Part shown: positions 11,014 through 18,864 of the stretch, one piece after another
Position numbering within the stretch: the first letter of the stretch is position 1
How the letters are laid out: every line of letters begins with the position of its first letter
Source of the DNA: Streptomyces lincolnensis
GTDB taxonomy: Bacteria > Actinomycetota > Actinomycetes > Streptomycetales > Streptomycetaceae
DNA: 64,000 bases
Reading direction: 5' to 3'
NCBI RefSeq assembly: GCF_001685355.1
Contig: NZ_CP016438.1
Location: 5,766,001-5,830,000 of the forward strand
Translations under genes and position numbers: made by a program
Notes under the pieces: generated by a model
The model's database searches: none
Seen by the model: the letters and a program-made list of their open reading frames with translations, nothing else
Told to the model about the DNA's origin: nothing

Positions 11014-11190
11014 CGAGGGCAGGGGGCCGGCCCGGGCGAGCCTCGGTCGGCTGAAGCCGACGGACGGAGTCCGGCGCAGCTGTTCGAAGCCTGCGCAGCA
11101 GTGCGAGGGCAGCAGACAGGAGGGGCCAAGCTGTTGGTGCAGCGGCGGTCGGTGTTCTTCCAGGCCGTGTTCTTCCAGGCCCGTGTTCTT
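10978..11190 (+). repeat. Partial duplication of the acyltransferase gene end plus 15-bp tandem units
   Basis: The 33 bp at 10978-11010 (AAGCTGTTGGTGCAGCGGCG..., the final codons of the acyltransferase) recur exactly at 11128-11160. The second copy runs straight into two tandem 15-bp units GTGTTCTTCCAGGCC (11152-11166 and 11167-11181) and a third partial unit. The 117 bp between the copies hold no gene. This looks like a local slippage or duplication product. Confidence 0.8.
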
Positions 11191-11191
11191 T

Positions 11192-11244
11192 CGGTACGAC
11201 GATGGGGGCGCCCCTCGCAAAGGGGCGCCCCCATCGTCGTACCG
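11192..11244. terminator. Long bidirectional terminator-like hairpin
   Basis: Perfect 24-bp inverted repeat (left arm 11192-11215, right arm 11221-11244) with loop CGCAA, between the converging acyltransferase and rsbN genes. The core TACGACGATGGGGGCGCC is shared with the hairpin at 31689-31736. Confidence 0.85.
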
Positions 11245-11250
11245 CAGAGC

Positions 11251-12492
11251 TCAGTTCGTGTCCTCGCCCTCGATTCCGAGGCCGGGGAGGAGGCCCGGGA
11301 GGAGTGGGGGGACGGTGACGTCGGGTTCGGTGGTCGGGGTGTTGGTGGTCGGCGCCGAGGGGAGGGTGTCCTGCGGCGGGTCGAGCAGGCCGCCGGTGTT
11401 GCCGCCGAGCAGGCCGTCGCTCTCGGTGCCGGAGCCGGCCGAGTCGCTGGGGCCGTGACTGCCGGTGCCCTCGCTGTCGGACGAGCCGCCGCTGCCGACG
11501 CTGGGCGCCGAGGAACGGCCGGAACCGGTCGACGTGTCGGAGGAGGCGGGGCCGGTGCCCTGACGCTGACCGCCGCCACCGCTCTGGGCGGGGGGCTGCG
11601 GGAGCAGGGACTGGAGCGGGGCGACCTCTTCGTCTATGGCGTCGAACACCGACGACACCTGCTGACTGACGTCGCCGAGCTGGACGGGCAGCCGCTCGCG
11701 GAGCGCGCCCCAGGCGTCGCGGTGCGAGCGGGAGAAGTTGTCGAGGGCCTGGATGGGGCCCAGGGAGTCCGGGTCGGCCTGGTAGGCCGCGGTGAGCAGC
11801 CGGTGGCCCTCGGACGCGTCGTGCTGCATGCCGGACAGGGCGCGGCGGATCTCGCCGAGGGACTCGTGGTCGAGTTGGCCGCCACGGTCCCGCTCCATGA
11901 GCCGACGGGCCTCGCTGAGGCGGGTGGAGGCCTGGTCGAGATAGGCCACGCCGCGCTCGTCGTTCCCGTCGGACAGGTAGCTGAGCTTGAAGTCCTCGAT
12001 GCCGCGCTTGAGGCCGTAGAGCGAGTCGCCGGGCAGCGCGTCCGAGCTGGCGGCGGCGACTCCGCCGAAGGCGCTCGCGGCGACTCCGACGCTCAGTCCG
12101 CCCGCGGCCAGGCCCTTGGTGAGCCGGGAGCGTGGCCGGAACTTCCCCAGTGGGCTCGCCCGGTGTGTGCCCCGAGCCCGCGAGGAGCGCTGCTCGGGTA
12201 CGGAAGGATCCGCCGCCCTGCCTCCGGGTGCCGTGCCCTCCAGCAGCATGGCCTCCATCGCGGCCACCAACTGGGCCCGTTGGACGACCTTGACCTCGGG
12301 GTCCAGCTGTGGCTTGGGCAGCTCGCCGAGACACTCCGTGAGGGCCATCAGCCGACCCTGCCCGGTCTGTTCCGCAGCAGCCGGGGACGGTGGTCCTTCG
12401 GACTGCTCGGCCGCCGTGCCCCGGTCGGGCTGCTCCTCCAGAGCCTGGGCGAAGGCGTTCGCCCGCCGGTGCGCCGATACGTTCGCGATCAC
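11251..12492 (-). CDS. rsbN: RsbN, membrane-bound anti-sigma factor for BldN
   Basis: 413 aa. In Streptomyces RsbN holds the developmental sigma factor BldN inactive at the membrane. The gene sits directly downstream of bldN, as in S. coelicolor and S. venezuelae. The cytoplasmic N-terminal part (residues 1-120) is followed by one membrane helix near 125-149 (LTKGLAAGGLSVGVAASAFG), then an extracellular DUF5667-like region starting SSDALPGDSLYGLKRG, a helical stretch to about 300, and a Ser/Gly/Pro-rich tail. I take the GTG at 12492 as start because GGAGG sits 8 nt upstream; a GTG at 12501 directly abuts it. Expression is probably BldN-dependent (see the promoter at 12623-12651). Confidence 0.88.
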   Translation of the reverse strand: MIANVSAHRRANAFAQALEEQPDRGTAAEQSEGPPSPAAAEQTGQGRLMALTECLGELPKPQLDPEVKVVQRAQLVAAMEAMLLEGTAPGGRAADPSVPEQRSSRARGTHRASPLGKFRPRSRLTKGLAAGGLSVGVAASAFGGVAAASSDALPGDSLYGLKRGIEDFKLSYLSDGNDERGVAYLDQASTRLSEARRLMERDRGGQLDHESLGEIRRALSGMQHDASEGHRLLTAAYQADPDSLGPIQALDNFSRSHRDAWGALRERLPVQLGDVSQQVSSVFDAIDEEVAPLQSLLPQPPAQSGGGGQRQGTGPASSDTSTGSGRSSAPSVGSGGSSDSEGTGSHGPSDSAGSGTESDGLLGGNTGGLLDPPQDTLPSAPTTNTPTTEPDVTVPPLLPGLLPGLGIEGEDTN

Positions 12493-12622
12493 TGGCGGCA
12501 CCTCCTCTCGTCATGACGGTCGACTCCCCAGGGGGTCCTGAGGGTTGCACGCCCTGACCACAAGCACTCGATCGAGTGATCGAAGTCGGCCAGGGAGTGA
12601 CCACAGGGAGCCTGCATCCCGC

Positions 12623-12651
12623 ACAACGAGTGGCGCGGCACTTGGGTTACG
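12623..12651 (-). promoter_or_regulatory. BldN-type promoter upstream of rsbN
   Basis: On the minus strand CGTAAC (12646-12651) and CGTTGT (12623-12628) are separated by 17 bp. This is very close to the sigma-BldN consensus I remember (CGTAAC, about 16 bp, CGTTGA). It points toward rsbN with a leader of about 120 nt. The published view that BldN drives its own anti-sigma gene agrees with this. Confidence 0.6.
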
Positions 12652-12725
12652 GACGGCGGATGATCGGATCGGGAAGACAACGGACTTTCACTGACGGCGA
12701 GTTGGTGATTACCGAGCGTTCCCTG

Positions 12726-13502
12726 TCAGCGCGCGTCGTCCGGCAGGAGCCGGGCGAGCGTGCGGACGGCTCGGTACTGAAGGGTCTTGATGGCGCCCTC
12801 GTTCTTGCCCATGACACGGGCGGTCTCGGCGACGGAGAGGCCCTGGAGGAAGCGCAGGGTCACGCACTCCTGCTGCTGCGGGTTGAGCCGTCGCACGGCT
12901 TCGAGGAGGGCGGCGTTCGACAGGGACTCCAGGACGGAGTCCTCGGGTGAACGTTCGACCTCGTTGGCGTCGAGCATCTCGCCGGTGGTGACTTCCAGCC
13001 GGAAGCGGCTCGACTTGAAGTGGTCGGCGACGAGGTTGCGGGCGATGGTCACCAGCCAGGCGCCGAAGTCACGGCCCTGCCAGGTGAAGGTGCCGATCCG
13101 GCGCAGGGCGCGCAGGAACGTCTCGCTCGTCAGGTCCTCGGCGGTGGCCTTTCCGCCCACCCGGTAATAGATGTACCGGTAGACGGTGTCGCTGTACTGG
13201 TCGTAGAGGCGGCCGAAGGCATCGGCCTCCCCGGCCTGGGCGCGCTCCACGAGATCCATCATGCGGGCGCTGTCGCTGTCGGCGGCGGGGCGGCGGGCGG
13301 TGGTTGCGGCACCGGTCGAACGCCCTCGTCTTCCGACGGCGGCGCTGCCGTCGGCGAGCGCGTAGCACGGGCCGACGGGGGTGGTGGCAACGGCGAGGGC
13401 AGGGACGGCATACGCGGTGGGGACGAAGCCGCGCAACAGGTCCTGGACCGTTGCGCGCAGCGTAGCCAGGCCCGAGGCGTCAACCCCGACGTGTGGGTAC
13501 AC
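12726..13502 (-). CDS. bldN: ECF RNA polymerase sigma factor BldN
   Basis: 258-aa developmental sigma factor needed for aerial hyphae formation (controls chaplin, rodlin and bldM genes in model Streptomyces). Residues 1 to about 86 form the N-terminal extension known from pro-BldN, here starting MYPHVGVDASGLATLRATVQ. Region 2 follows (AFGRLYDQYSDTVYRYIYYR, then TAEDLTSETFLRALRRI near 125-145), then region 4 (LNPQQQECVTLRFLQG, ETARVMGKNEGAIKTLQYRAV near 205-250). The start is a GTG at 13502. It lies upstream of its anti-sigma gene rsbN. The extension and synteny make the identification firm. Confidence 0.93.
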   Translation of the reverse strand: MYPHVGVDASGLATLRATVQDLLRGFVPTAYAVPALAVATTPVGPCYALADGSAAVGRRGRSTGAATTARRPAADSDSARMMDLVERAQAGEADAFGRLYDQYSDTVYRYIYYRVGGKATAEDLTSETFLRALRRIGTFTWQGRDFGAWLVTIARNLVADHFKSSRFRLEVTTGEMLDANEVERSPEDSVLESLSNAALLEAVRRLNPQQQECVTLRFLQGLSVAETARVMGKNEGAIKTLQYRAVRTLARLLPDDAR

Positions 13503-13807
13503 GGGACTCCCAGAGGCAGAGCTTCCATCACGTGCAGTGCGGAACCGTTCACCCGTCGTAGCGACGGAAGGGGATCCGGATTGCGTCTGAGGAGAATAAC
13601 GCTTAGTGCAGGCACCGCTACACGCAGTTGCTCAAATCATCGATTACGTCGCTTCTGTAACCGATTGGGAGCCGATCAAGTGCCGTTCAGTGATCGGTTG
13701 TTGATCGAAACGGTTCTTGTTCCGTCTGGGTCCGGGGCGTGTTGTGGCCGTGTTCAGCCAACGTGACTGGACAGCGAGGTGTGGGGGTATGACCTGGGGA
13801 TTGGCCG
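13503..13807 (-). promoter_or_regulatory. bldN upstream region with a BldD-like site
   Basis: 305 bp without a gene between bldN and the HAD phosphatase gene, more AT-rich around 13600-13740, as expected for a control region. On the plus strand AGTGC (13536-13540) and TCACC (13549-13553), 8 nt apart, resemble the BldD operator; it lies 34-51 bp upstream of the start. Several GATCG/ATCGAT-rich inverted motifs occur at 13635-13710. BldD repression of bldN is established in S. coelicolor; the site here is by eye only. Confidence 0.4.
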
Positions 13808-14725
13808 TCAGCGGCGGCGCTTGTGCAGGGCGATCGCCGCGGCCGTGCCGCCGGCCACCGCGCCGACACCGGCCGCGGCCGGGATGCCGACCTTCGCCGC
13901 CTTGCGGCCCGTGCGGTAGTCGCGCAGGCGCCATTCCAGCCGGCGGGCGTGCTTGCGCAGCTTGGAGTCCGGGTTGATGGCGTAGGGGTGGCCGACCAGG
14001 GAGAGCATCGGGATGTCGTTGTGCGAGTCGCTGTACGCGGCGCAGCGGGACAGGTCCAGGCCCTCCGCCGCCGCCAGGGCGCGGACGGCCTCCGCCTTCG
14101 CGGGGCCGTGCAGCGGTTCGCCGACCAGCTTGCCCGTGTAGACGCCGTCGACCGACTCGGCGACCGTGCCCAGGGCGCCGGTCAGGCCGAGGCGGCGGGC
14201 GATCACCTGGGCGATCTCCACCGGTGCCGCTGTGACCAACCACACCTTCTGGCCGGCGTCCAGATGCGCCTGGGCCAGGGCCCGGGTGCCGGGCCAGATG
14301 CGCTCGGCCATGTACTCGTCGTAGATCTCCTCGCCGATCGACTGGAGTTCGGCGACGCGGTGGCCCTGGACGATGGAGAGCGCGGAGTCGCGCGCCTCCT
14401 GCATGTGCTCGGGGTCCTCGAAGCCGGCGAGGCGGAACCACGCCTGCTGCCAGGCGAACTTCGCGAGGTCACGGGTCTCGAAGAACTTCCGCTTGTACAG
14501 GCCCCGGCCGAAGTGGAACAGGGAGGCGCCCTGCATGACGGTGTTGTCCAGGTCGAAGAAGGCGGCGGCATGCGCGTCGCCCTGTACCGGGAACTCCGGT
14601 TCCTCACCGGAGACGGATACGTCCTGCGAGGACTTGCGGGCTGCCTCCGCCGAGGCCTCGCCTGCCAACACACTGCGCGCCGTTGCGGAGCGCCTACGGG
14701 GGGTGAGCCATCCGAGAGCGGCCAT
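13808..14725 (-). CDS. HAD-IB family phosphatase (SerB/CicA-like)
   Basis: 305 aa. Subfamily IB HAD hydrolases include phosphoserine phosphatase and lipid-linked phosphatases. The nucleophile motif is FFDLDNTVMQ (D58, D60), motif II VTAAPVEIAQ lies near 165, and motif III/IV is seen as GPAKAEAVRAL and AYSDSHNDIPML near 205-235. The C-terminal 30 residues have a glycine/alanine-rich hydrophobic stretch (GIPAAAGVGAVAGGTAAAIAL) followed by KRRR, which may be a membrane anchor. The first 45 residues are poorly ordered. Start is the ATG at 14725. The gene diverges from the glutaredoxin gene. Confidence 0.85.
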   Translation of the reverse strand: MAALGWLTPRRRSATARSVLAGEASAEAARKSSQDVSVSGEEPEFPVQGDAHAAAFFDLDNTVMQGASLFHFGRGLYKRKFFETRDLAKFAWQQAWFRLAGFEDPEHMQEARDSALSIVQGHRVAELQSIGEEIYDEYMAERIWPGTRALAQAHLDAGQKVWLVTAAPVEIAQVIARRLGLTGALGTVAESVDGVYTGKLVGEPLHGPAKAEAVRALAAAEGLDLSRCAAYSDSHNDIPMLSLVGHPYAINPDSKLRKHARRLEWRLRDYRTGRKAAKVGIPAAAGVGAVAGGTAAAIALHKRRR

Positions 14726-14819
14726 GGCGTGAGCATAGCCAGTTTGTTCGGTGGTTCCGGAGTCGAGAGGTTTGGAGGATGTGAACTCTCCGCGGCCGAG
14801 CCGTTAAACAGGCGGGAGA

Positions 14820-15104
14820 ATGGCCGGCATGACCCCCATCTTCCGGCGCAAAGCCCCTCGGACCCCACAGGACCGGCTGGTCACTCTGATCCGCAAGCCC
14901 GGCTGTCATCTGTGTGACGACGCACAGGCGGTGGTGGAGAAGGTCTGCGGTGAGCTGGGCGTTCCCTGGGAGGGGAAGGACATCACCGAGGACCCCCGCC
15001 TGCACGACCAGTACTGGGAGCAGATTCCCGTCGTCCTGGTCGACGGGGAGCAGCACACTTTCTGGCGTGTGAACGAGGAGCGGTTGCGCAAAGCCTTGGC
15101 TTAG
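14820..15104 (+). CDS. Glutaredoxin family protein
   Basis: 94 aa with a thioredoxin fold of the DUF836/glutaredoxin-like type. The redox motif is CHLC (near residues 30-33, in KPGCHLCDDAQ), followed by the cis-proline loop QIPVVLVDGEQ near 71. It is expected to be a cytosolic thiol-disulfide oxidoreductase. It lies just upstream of the redox regulator gene rex in the same direction, with 255 bp between them. The ATG at 14820 has GGCGGGAGA before it; a second ATG at 14829 is possible. Confidence 0.85.
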   Translation: MAGMTPIFRRKAPRTPQDRLVTLIRKPGCHLCDDAQAVVEKVCGELGVPWEGKDITEDPRLHDQYWEQIPVVLVDGEQHTFWRVNEERLRKALA

Positions 15105-15265
15105 GATCGACGGCGAGTTGGTCTCGGGGGCGGGGATCGTAGAGGAGAGTGTGCGGTTTTGCCCCCAAGAGAAGAGGAACGATGGTGCCCGTGCGCCGGT
15201 TCCGTATCAGTGCGCCGGGGGTGCGTGACCCCGGTCACGTTGGCCGGGCAAAACGGACACCATCT

Positions 15266-15283
15266 TTGTGCACGCGTTCACAA
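15266..15283 (+). promoter_or_regulatory. Rex operator (ROP)
   Basis: TTGTGCACGCGTTCACAA, an 18-bp near-palindrome matching the known Rex operator TTGTGAAnnnnTTCACAA at 16 of 18 defined positions. It lies 77 bp before the rex GTG. It should make the rex-hemACD operon respond to the NADH/NAD+ ratio. Confidence 0.88.
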
Positions 15284-15359
15284 AGACATAGCCTGCATTC
15301 GACGGGGCGGTCTGGGGACATACGACCGCCAACAGCCCCGCTCTACCCGCAGGAGCACC

Positions 15360-16136
15360 GTGGCAACTGGCCGAACTCACCGACCGGCGACCCGTAGCCG
15401 AGGGATTCCCGAGGCCACCGTCGCCCGTCTTCCGCTGTACCTCCGTGCCCTGACCGCGTTGTCGGAGCGCTCGGTCCCCACCGTCTCCTCCGAGGAGCTC
15501 GCGGCCGCCGCGGGGGTCAACTCCGCGAAGCTGCGCAAGGACTTCTCCTACCTCGGCTCCTACGGGACGCGTGGTGTGGGCTACGACGTGGAGTATCTCG
15601 TCTACCAGATCTCCCGCGAACTCGGCCTGACCCAGGACTGGCCGGTCGTGATCGTCGGTATAGGAAACCTCGGCGCCGCCCTCGCCAACTACGGCGGGTT
15701 CGCTTCCCGCGGTTTCCGGGTCGCCGCGCTCATCGACGCCGATCCGGCGATGGCCGGGAAGCCCGTCGCGGGGATTCCGGTGCAGCACACCGACGAGCTC
15801 GAGAAGATCATCGACGACAACGGTGTGTCCATCGGTGTCATCGCGACGCCCGCCGGCGCCGCCCAGCAGGTCTGCGACCGGCTCGTGGCCGCCGGGGTCA
15901 CCTCCATCCTGAACTTCGCGCCGACCGTGCTGTCCGTCCCGGACGGCGTCGACGTGCGCAAGGTCGACCTCTCCATCGAGCTTCAGATCCTCGCCTTCCA
16001 CGAGCAGCGCAAGGCCGGCGAGGAGGCCGCCGCGGCCGCAGCCGACGGAGCGGGGCCGGTCGCCACCACGCGCGGCGAGTCCGAGTCCGCCGACAAAGGG
16101 CCCGACGGGGACGTACCCGCCGTGATGCCGGCATGA
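15360..16136 (+). CDS. rex: Redox-sensing transcriptional repressor Rex
   Basis: 258 aa. Rex binds operator DNA when NAD+ is high and leaves it when NADH rises, controlling respiratory genes. Winged-helix DNA-binding domain at about 1-85 (ATVARLPLYLRAL, AAAAGVNSAKLRKDFSYLG), then a Rossmann domain (VVIVGIGNLGAAL near 97-109) and a domain-swap C-terminal helix (SIELQILAFHEQRKAG). The start is the GTG at 15360 with AGGAG upstream; the frame is open earlier but not conserved. The gene overlaps hemA by 4 nt (ATGA) and is preceded by its own operator. Confidence 0.97.
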   Translation: MATGRTHRPATRSRGIPEATVARLPLYLRALTALSERSVPTVSSEELAAAAGVNSAKLRKDFSYLGSYGTRGVGYDVEYLVYQISRELGLTQDWPVVIVGIGNLGAALANYGGFASRGFRVAALIDADPAMAGKPVAGIPVQHTDELEKIIDDNGVSIGVIATPAGAAQQVCDRLVAAGVTSILNFAPTVLSVPDGVDVRKVDLSIELQILAFHEQRKAGEEAAAAAADGAGPVATTRGESESADKGPDGDVPAVMPA

Positions 16137-17908
16137 GTCTCCTCGTCGTCGGGCTGAGCCACCGCAGCGCCCCGGTCAGCGTGCTGGAGCGGGCCTCGCT
16201 GAGCGCGGACGCCCAGATCAAGCTGCTCCAGGACACGGTCGCCGCCGAGCCGGCCGCCGAGGCCGCGGTGCTCGCCACCTGCAACCGCATCGAGCTGTAC
16301 GCCGACGTGGACAAGTTCCACGCGGGTGTCGCCGAGCTGTCCACGCTGCTCGCCCAGCACAGCGGGGTCGGGCTGGACGAGCTCACTCCCTATCTCTACG
16401 TGCACTACGAGGACCGGGCCGTCCACCATCTGTTCTCCGTGGCCTGCGGGCTCGACTCGATGGTCGTCGGTGAGGGGCAGATCCTCGGGCAGATCAAGGA
16501 CTCGCTGGCCAGGGCGCAGGAGCTGCACAGTGCCGGGCGGCTGTTGAACGATCTGTTCCAGCAGGCGCTGCGGGTCGGCAAGCGGGCGCACTCCGAGACC
16601 GGGATCGACCGGGCGGGGCAGTCGCTGGTCACGTTCGGCCTGGAGCAGCTGGCCCTGGGCGGCGACGTCCAGGACTGGGCGCGCGGCAAGAAGGCCCTCG
16701 TCATCGGCGCCGGGTCCATGTCCTCGCTGGCCGCGGCCACGCTGGCGCGTGCGGGCGTCTCGCGGATCGTCATCGCCAACCGCACCGCGGACCGGGCCGA
16801 GCGCCTCGCGGAGATCCTCAACGAGGGCGCGTCCGAGTCGGGCGTGGCGGCTCGTGCCGTGTCGATGGACGCGGTGCCGGGTGAACTGACACGTGCCGAT
16901 GTGGTGGTGTCCTGTACCGGGGCGACCGGGCTGGTCCTGACGGCGGAAGCGGTCGCTACAGCTGTGTCGGGGCGGGTCGGTGTCGACGGTCCCGATGCTG
17001 GTGGCCGAGGGCCGGACGCGCAGCCCGGCGCCGGCGGAGGGCCGTCCCTCCGGGGACCGGGTGCCGCCCAGGCGGTACGACCGGCCGCGGCCGGGGCGGA
17101 GCACGACGGCGAGTGTCCGCTCGACCTTCCCGCCATGCAGGCGACCGCCGGTTTCTCCGTGCTCGGGGAAGCGGCTGTGGCCGGGATGGCCGCCGCCGAT
17201 CTGGAACAGCACGCGGCCTGGGTGGACAACGCGCCGCGGCCGCAGAGTTCGGCCCCGGCCGCAGTCGTCACCGGATTCGACCCCGCCCAGGAGACCGAGG
17301 CCATCGCCGCGCTCGCGGCCGCCGCGGCCACCGTCGGACGGATTCCCGAACGGCGTAGGCCCGAGCCCGTCGCCGAGATCCCGCGGCCGCGGCCCGTGCT
17401 CTTTCTGCTCGACCTCGCCATGCCCCGTGACATCGACGGCGCCGCGCACCGGCTCGCCGGGGTTCGGCTCGTCGACATCGAGTCGCTGGCGGACGCCTCC
17501 GCCGACGCTCCGATGGCGGCGGACGTCGACCAGGTGCGCCGTATCGTCGGCGACGAGGTCGCCGCCTTCGGGGCGGCGCAGCGGGCCGCGCACATCACGC
17601 CGACCGTGGTCGCGCTGCGCACCATGGCCGCCGATGTCGTCGCGAACGAGATCGCGCGGCTGGACGGACGGCTGCCCGAACTCGACGACAAGCAGCGCGG
17701 CGAGATCACCCAGGCCGTGCGGCGCGTGGTCGACAAGCTGCTGCACGCGCCGACCGTACGGGTCAAGCAGCTCGCGGCCGAGCCCGGCGGCGCCGGGTAC
17801 GCGGACGCGCTGCGCACCCTGTTCGATCTCGACCCCGAGACGGTGGCCGCCGTCTCCCGTGCCGAGGACAGCACAGAGAAGAACGGCAAGAACCGAGGGC
17901 CGGCATGA
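16133..17908 (+). CDS. hemA: Glutamyl-tRNA reductase
   Basis: 591 aa. It reduces Glu-tRNA to glutamate-1-semialdehyde with NADPH, the first committed step of C5 tetrapyrrole synthesis. Catalytic Cys50 lies in VLATCNRIELY; GVGLDELTPYLYVHYEDRAV and VACGLDSMVVGEGQILGQ follow; the NADPH-binding loop is ALVIGAGSMSSL near 184-195; the dimerisation domain is C-terminal. A low-complexity insertion of about 130 residues (roughly 280-415, rich in Gly, Ala, Pro) interrupts the nucleotide-binding domain before FLLDLAMPRDIDG. I remember that S. coelicolor HemA is similarly long. It overlaps rex and hemC by 4 nt on either side. Confidence 0.95.
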   Translation: MSLLVVGLSHRSAPVSVLERASLSADAQIKLLQDTVAAEPAAEAAVLATCNRIELYADVDKFHAGVAELSTLLAQHSGVGLDELTPYLYVHYEDRAVHHLFSVACGLDSMVVGEGQILGQIKDSLARAQELHSAGRLLNDLFQQALRVGKRAHSETGIDRAGQSLVTFGLEQLALGGDVQDWARGKKALVIGAGSMSSLAAATLARAGVSRIVIANRTADRAERLAEILNEGASESGVAARAVSMDAVPGELTRADVVVSCTGATGLVLTAEAVATAVSGRVGVDGPDAGGRGPDAQPGAGGGPSLRGPGAAQAVRPAAAGAEHDGECPLDLPAMQATAGFSVLGEAAVAGMAAADLEQHAAWVDNAPRPQSSAPAAVVTGFDPAQETEAIAALAAAAATVGRIPERRRPEPVAEIPRPRPVLFLLDLAMPRDIDGAAHRLAGVRLVDIESLADASADAPMAADVDQVRRIVGDEVAAFGAAQRAAHITPTVVALRTMAADVVANEIARLDGRLPELDDKQRGEITQAVRRVVDKLLHAPTVRVKQLAAEPGGAGYADALRTLFDLDPETVAAVSRAEDSTEKNGKNRGPA

Positions 17909-18864
17909 CTCATAAGGCATTGAGGCTCGGGACCAGGCGGAGCAAACTCGCCATGGCCCAGTCCGGGCAGGTGGCGGACGCCGTGAGCCAGGTGACCGGT
18001 CGGCCCGTCGAGCTCGTCGAGATCACCACGTACGGCGATGTCTCGCGCGAGCAGCTCGCACAGATCGGCGGCACCGGGGTCTTCGTGACCGCGCTGCGGG
18101 AGGCGCTCCTCAAAGGCGAGGTCGACTTCGCGGTGCACTCACTGAAGGACCTGCCCACCGGGCAGCCCGACGAACTGGCGCTCGCCGCCGTCCCCGAGCG
18201 CGAGGACCCGCGCGACGTCATCGTCGCCCGCGACGCGCTGAAGTTCACCGACCTGCCGCGCGGTGCGCGCATCGGTACGGGTTCGCCGCGGCGCATGGCC
18301 CAGCTGAACGCGTACGCACGCGGCCACGGGCTGGACATCGAAACGGTACCGATCCGCGGGAACGTGGATACACGCATCGGATATGTGCGGGACGGTGAAC
18401 TGGATGCCGTCGTACTGGCCGCGGCCGGACTCAATCGGATCGGTCGTGGTGATGAAGTGACTGATTTCCTATCGGTCGACACGGTTTTGCCCGCTCCCGG
18501 CCAGGGAGCACTCGCGATCGAGTGTGCCGCGGACAACGCGGACCTGATCGCAGCGCTCGGTGAACTCGACGACCCGTTCACACGGGTCGCCGTGACCGCC
18601 GAGCGGTCACTGCTCGCCGCCCTGGAGGCCGGTTGCAGCGCACCTGTGGGTGCGTTGGCCGACCTGTTGGCCGACGGGCAGATTGTCAAGGAAATGCGCC
18701 TGCGCGGCATAGTCGGCACGACCGACGGCACGCGTACGGTGCAGCTGTCCACCACCGGTCCCGTGCCCGAGACGTACGACCAAGCAATGGCGCTCGGCCG
18801 TGAACTAGCGGCCGAGATGCTTGCCCAGGGCGCGGCCGGTCTGATGGGGGAGCGAGCACAGTGA
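17905..18864 (+). CDS. hemC: Hydroxymethylbilane synthase (porphobilinogen deaminase)
   Basis: 319 aa. It joins four porphobilinogen units into hydroxymethylbilane. Signatures: LRLGTRRSKLAMAQ at the N-terminus, HSLKDLPT, IGTGSPRRMAQL, VPIRGNVDTRI, and the dipyrromethane-cofactor cysteine C244 in LEAGCSAPVGA. Length is normal. It overlaps hemA (ATGA) and the hemD fusion gene (GTGA), so translation is coupled throughout the operon. Confidence 0.97.
   Translation: MTHKALRLGTRRSKLAMAQSGQVADAVSQVTGRPVELVEITTYGDVSREQLAQIGGTGVFVTALREALLKGEVDFAVHSLKDLPTGQPDELALAAVPEREDPRDVIVARDALKFTDLPRGARIGTGSPRRMAQLNAYARGHGLDIETVPIRGNVDTRIGYVRDGELDAVVLAAAGLNRIGRGDEVTDFLSVDTVLPAPGQGALAIECAADNADLIAALGELDDPFTRVAVTAERSLLAALEAGCSAPVGALADLLADGQIVKEMRLRGIVGTTDGTRTVQLSTTGPVPETYDQAMALGRELAAEMLAQGAAGLMGERAQ

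Noticed and set aside
11101..12516. 471-aa plus-strand frame opposite rsbN
   Set aside because: GC-rich antisense shadow; the minus strand has the signal anchor, DUF5667-like motif and synteny with bldN.
15182..15397. 71-codon frame upstream of rex with a good GAGGAACG ribosome site
   Set aside because: It runs through the Rex operator and overlaps the rex start in another frame; the sequence looks unlike a protein. A leader peptide cannot be fully excluded.
16980..17415. Possible frameshift in hemA
   Set aside because: The low-complexity region keeps the frame from the N-terminal to the C-terminal GluTR domain; similar insertions occur in other Streptomyces HemA proteins as I remember.
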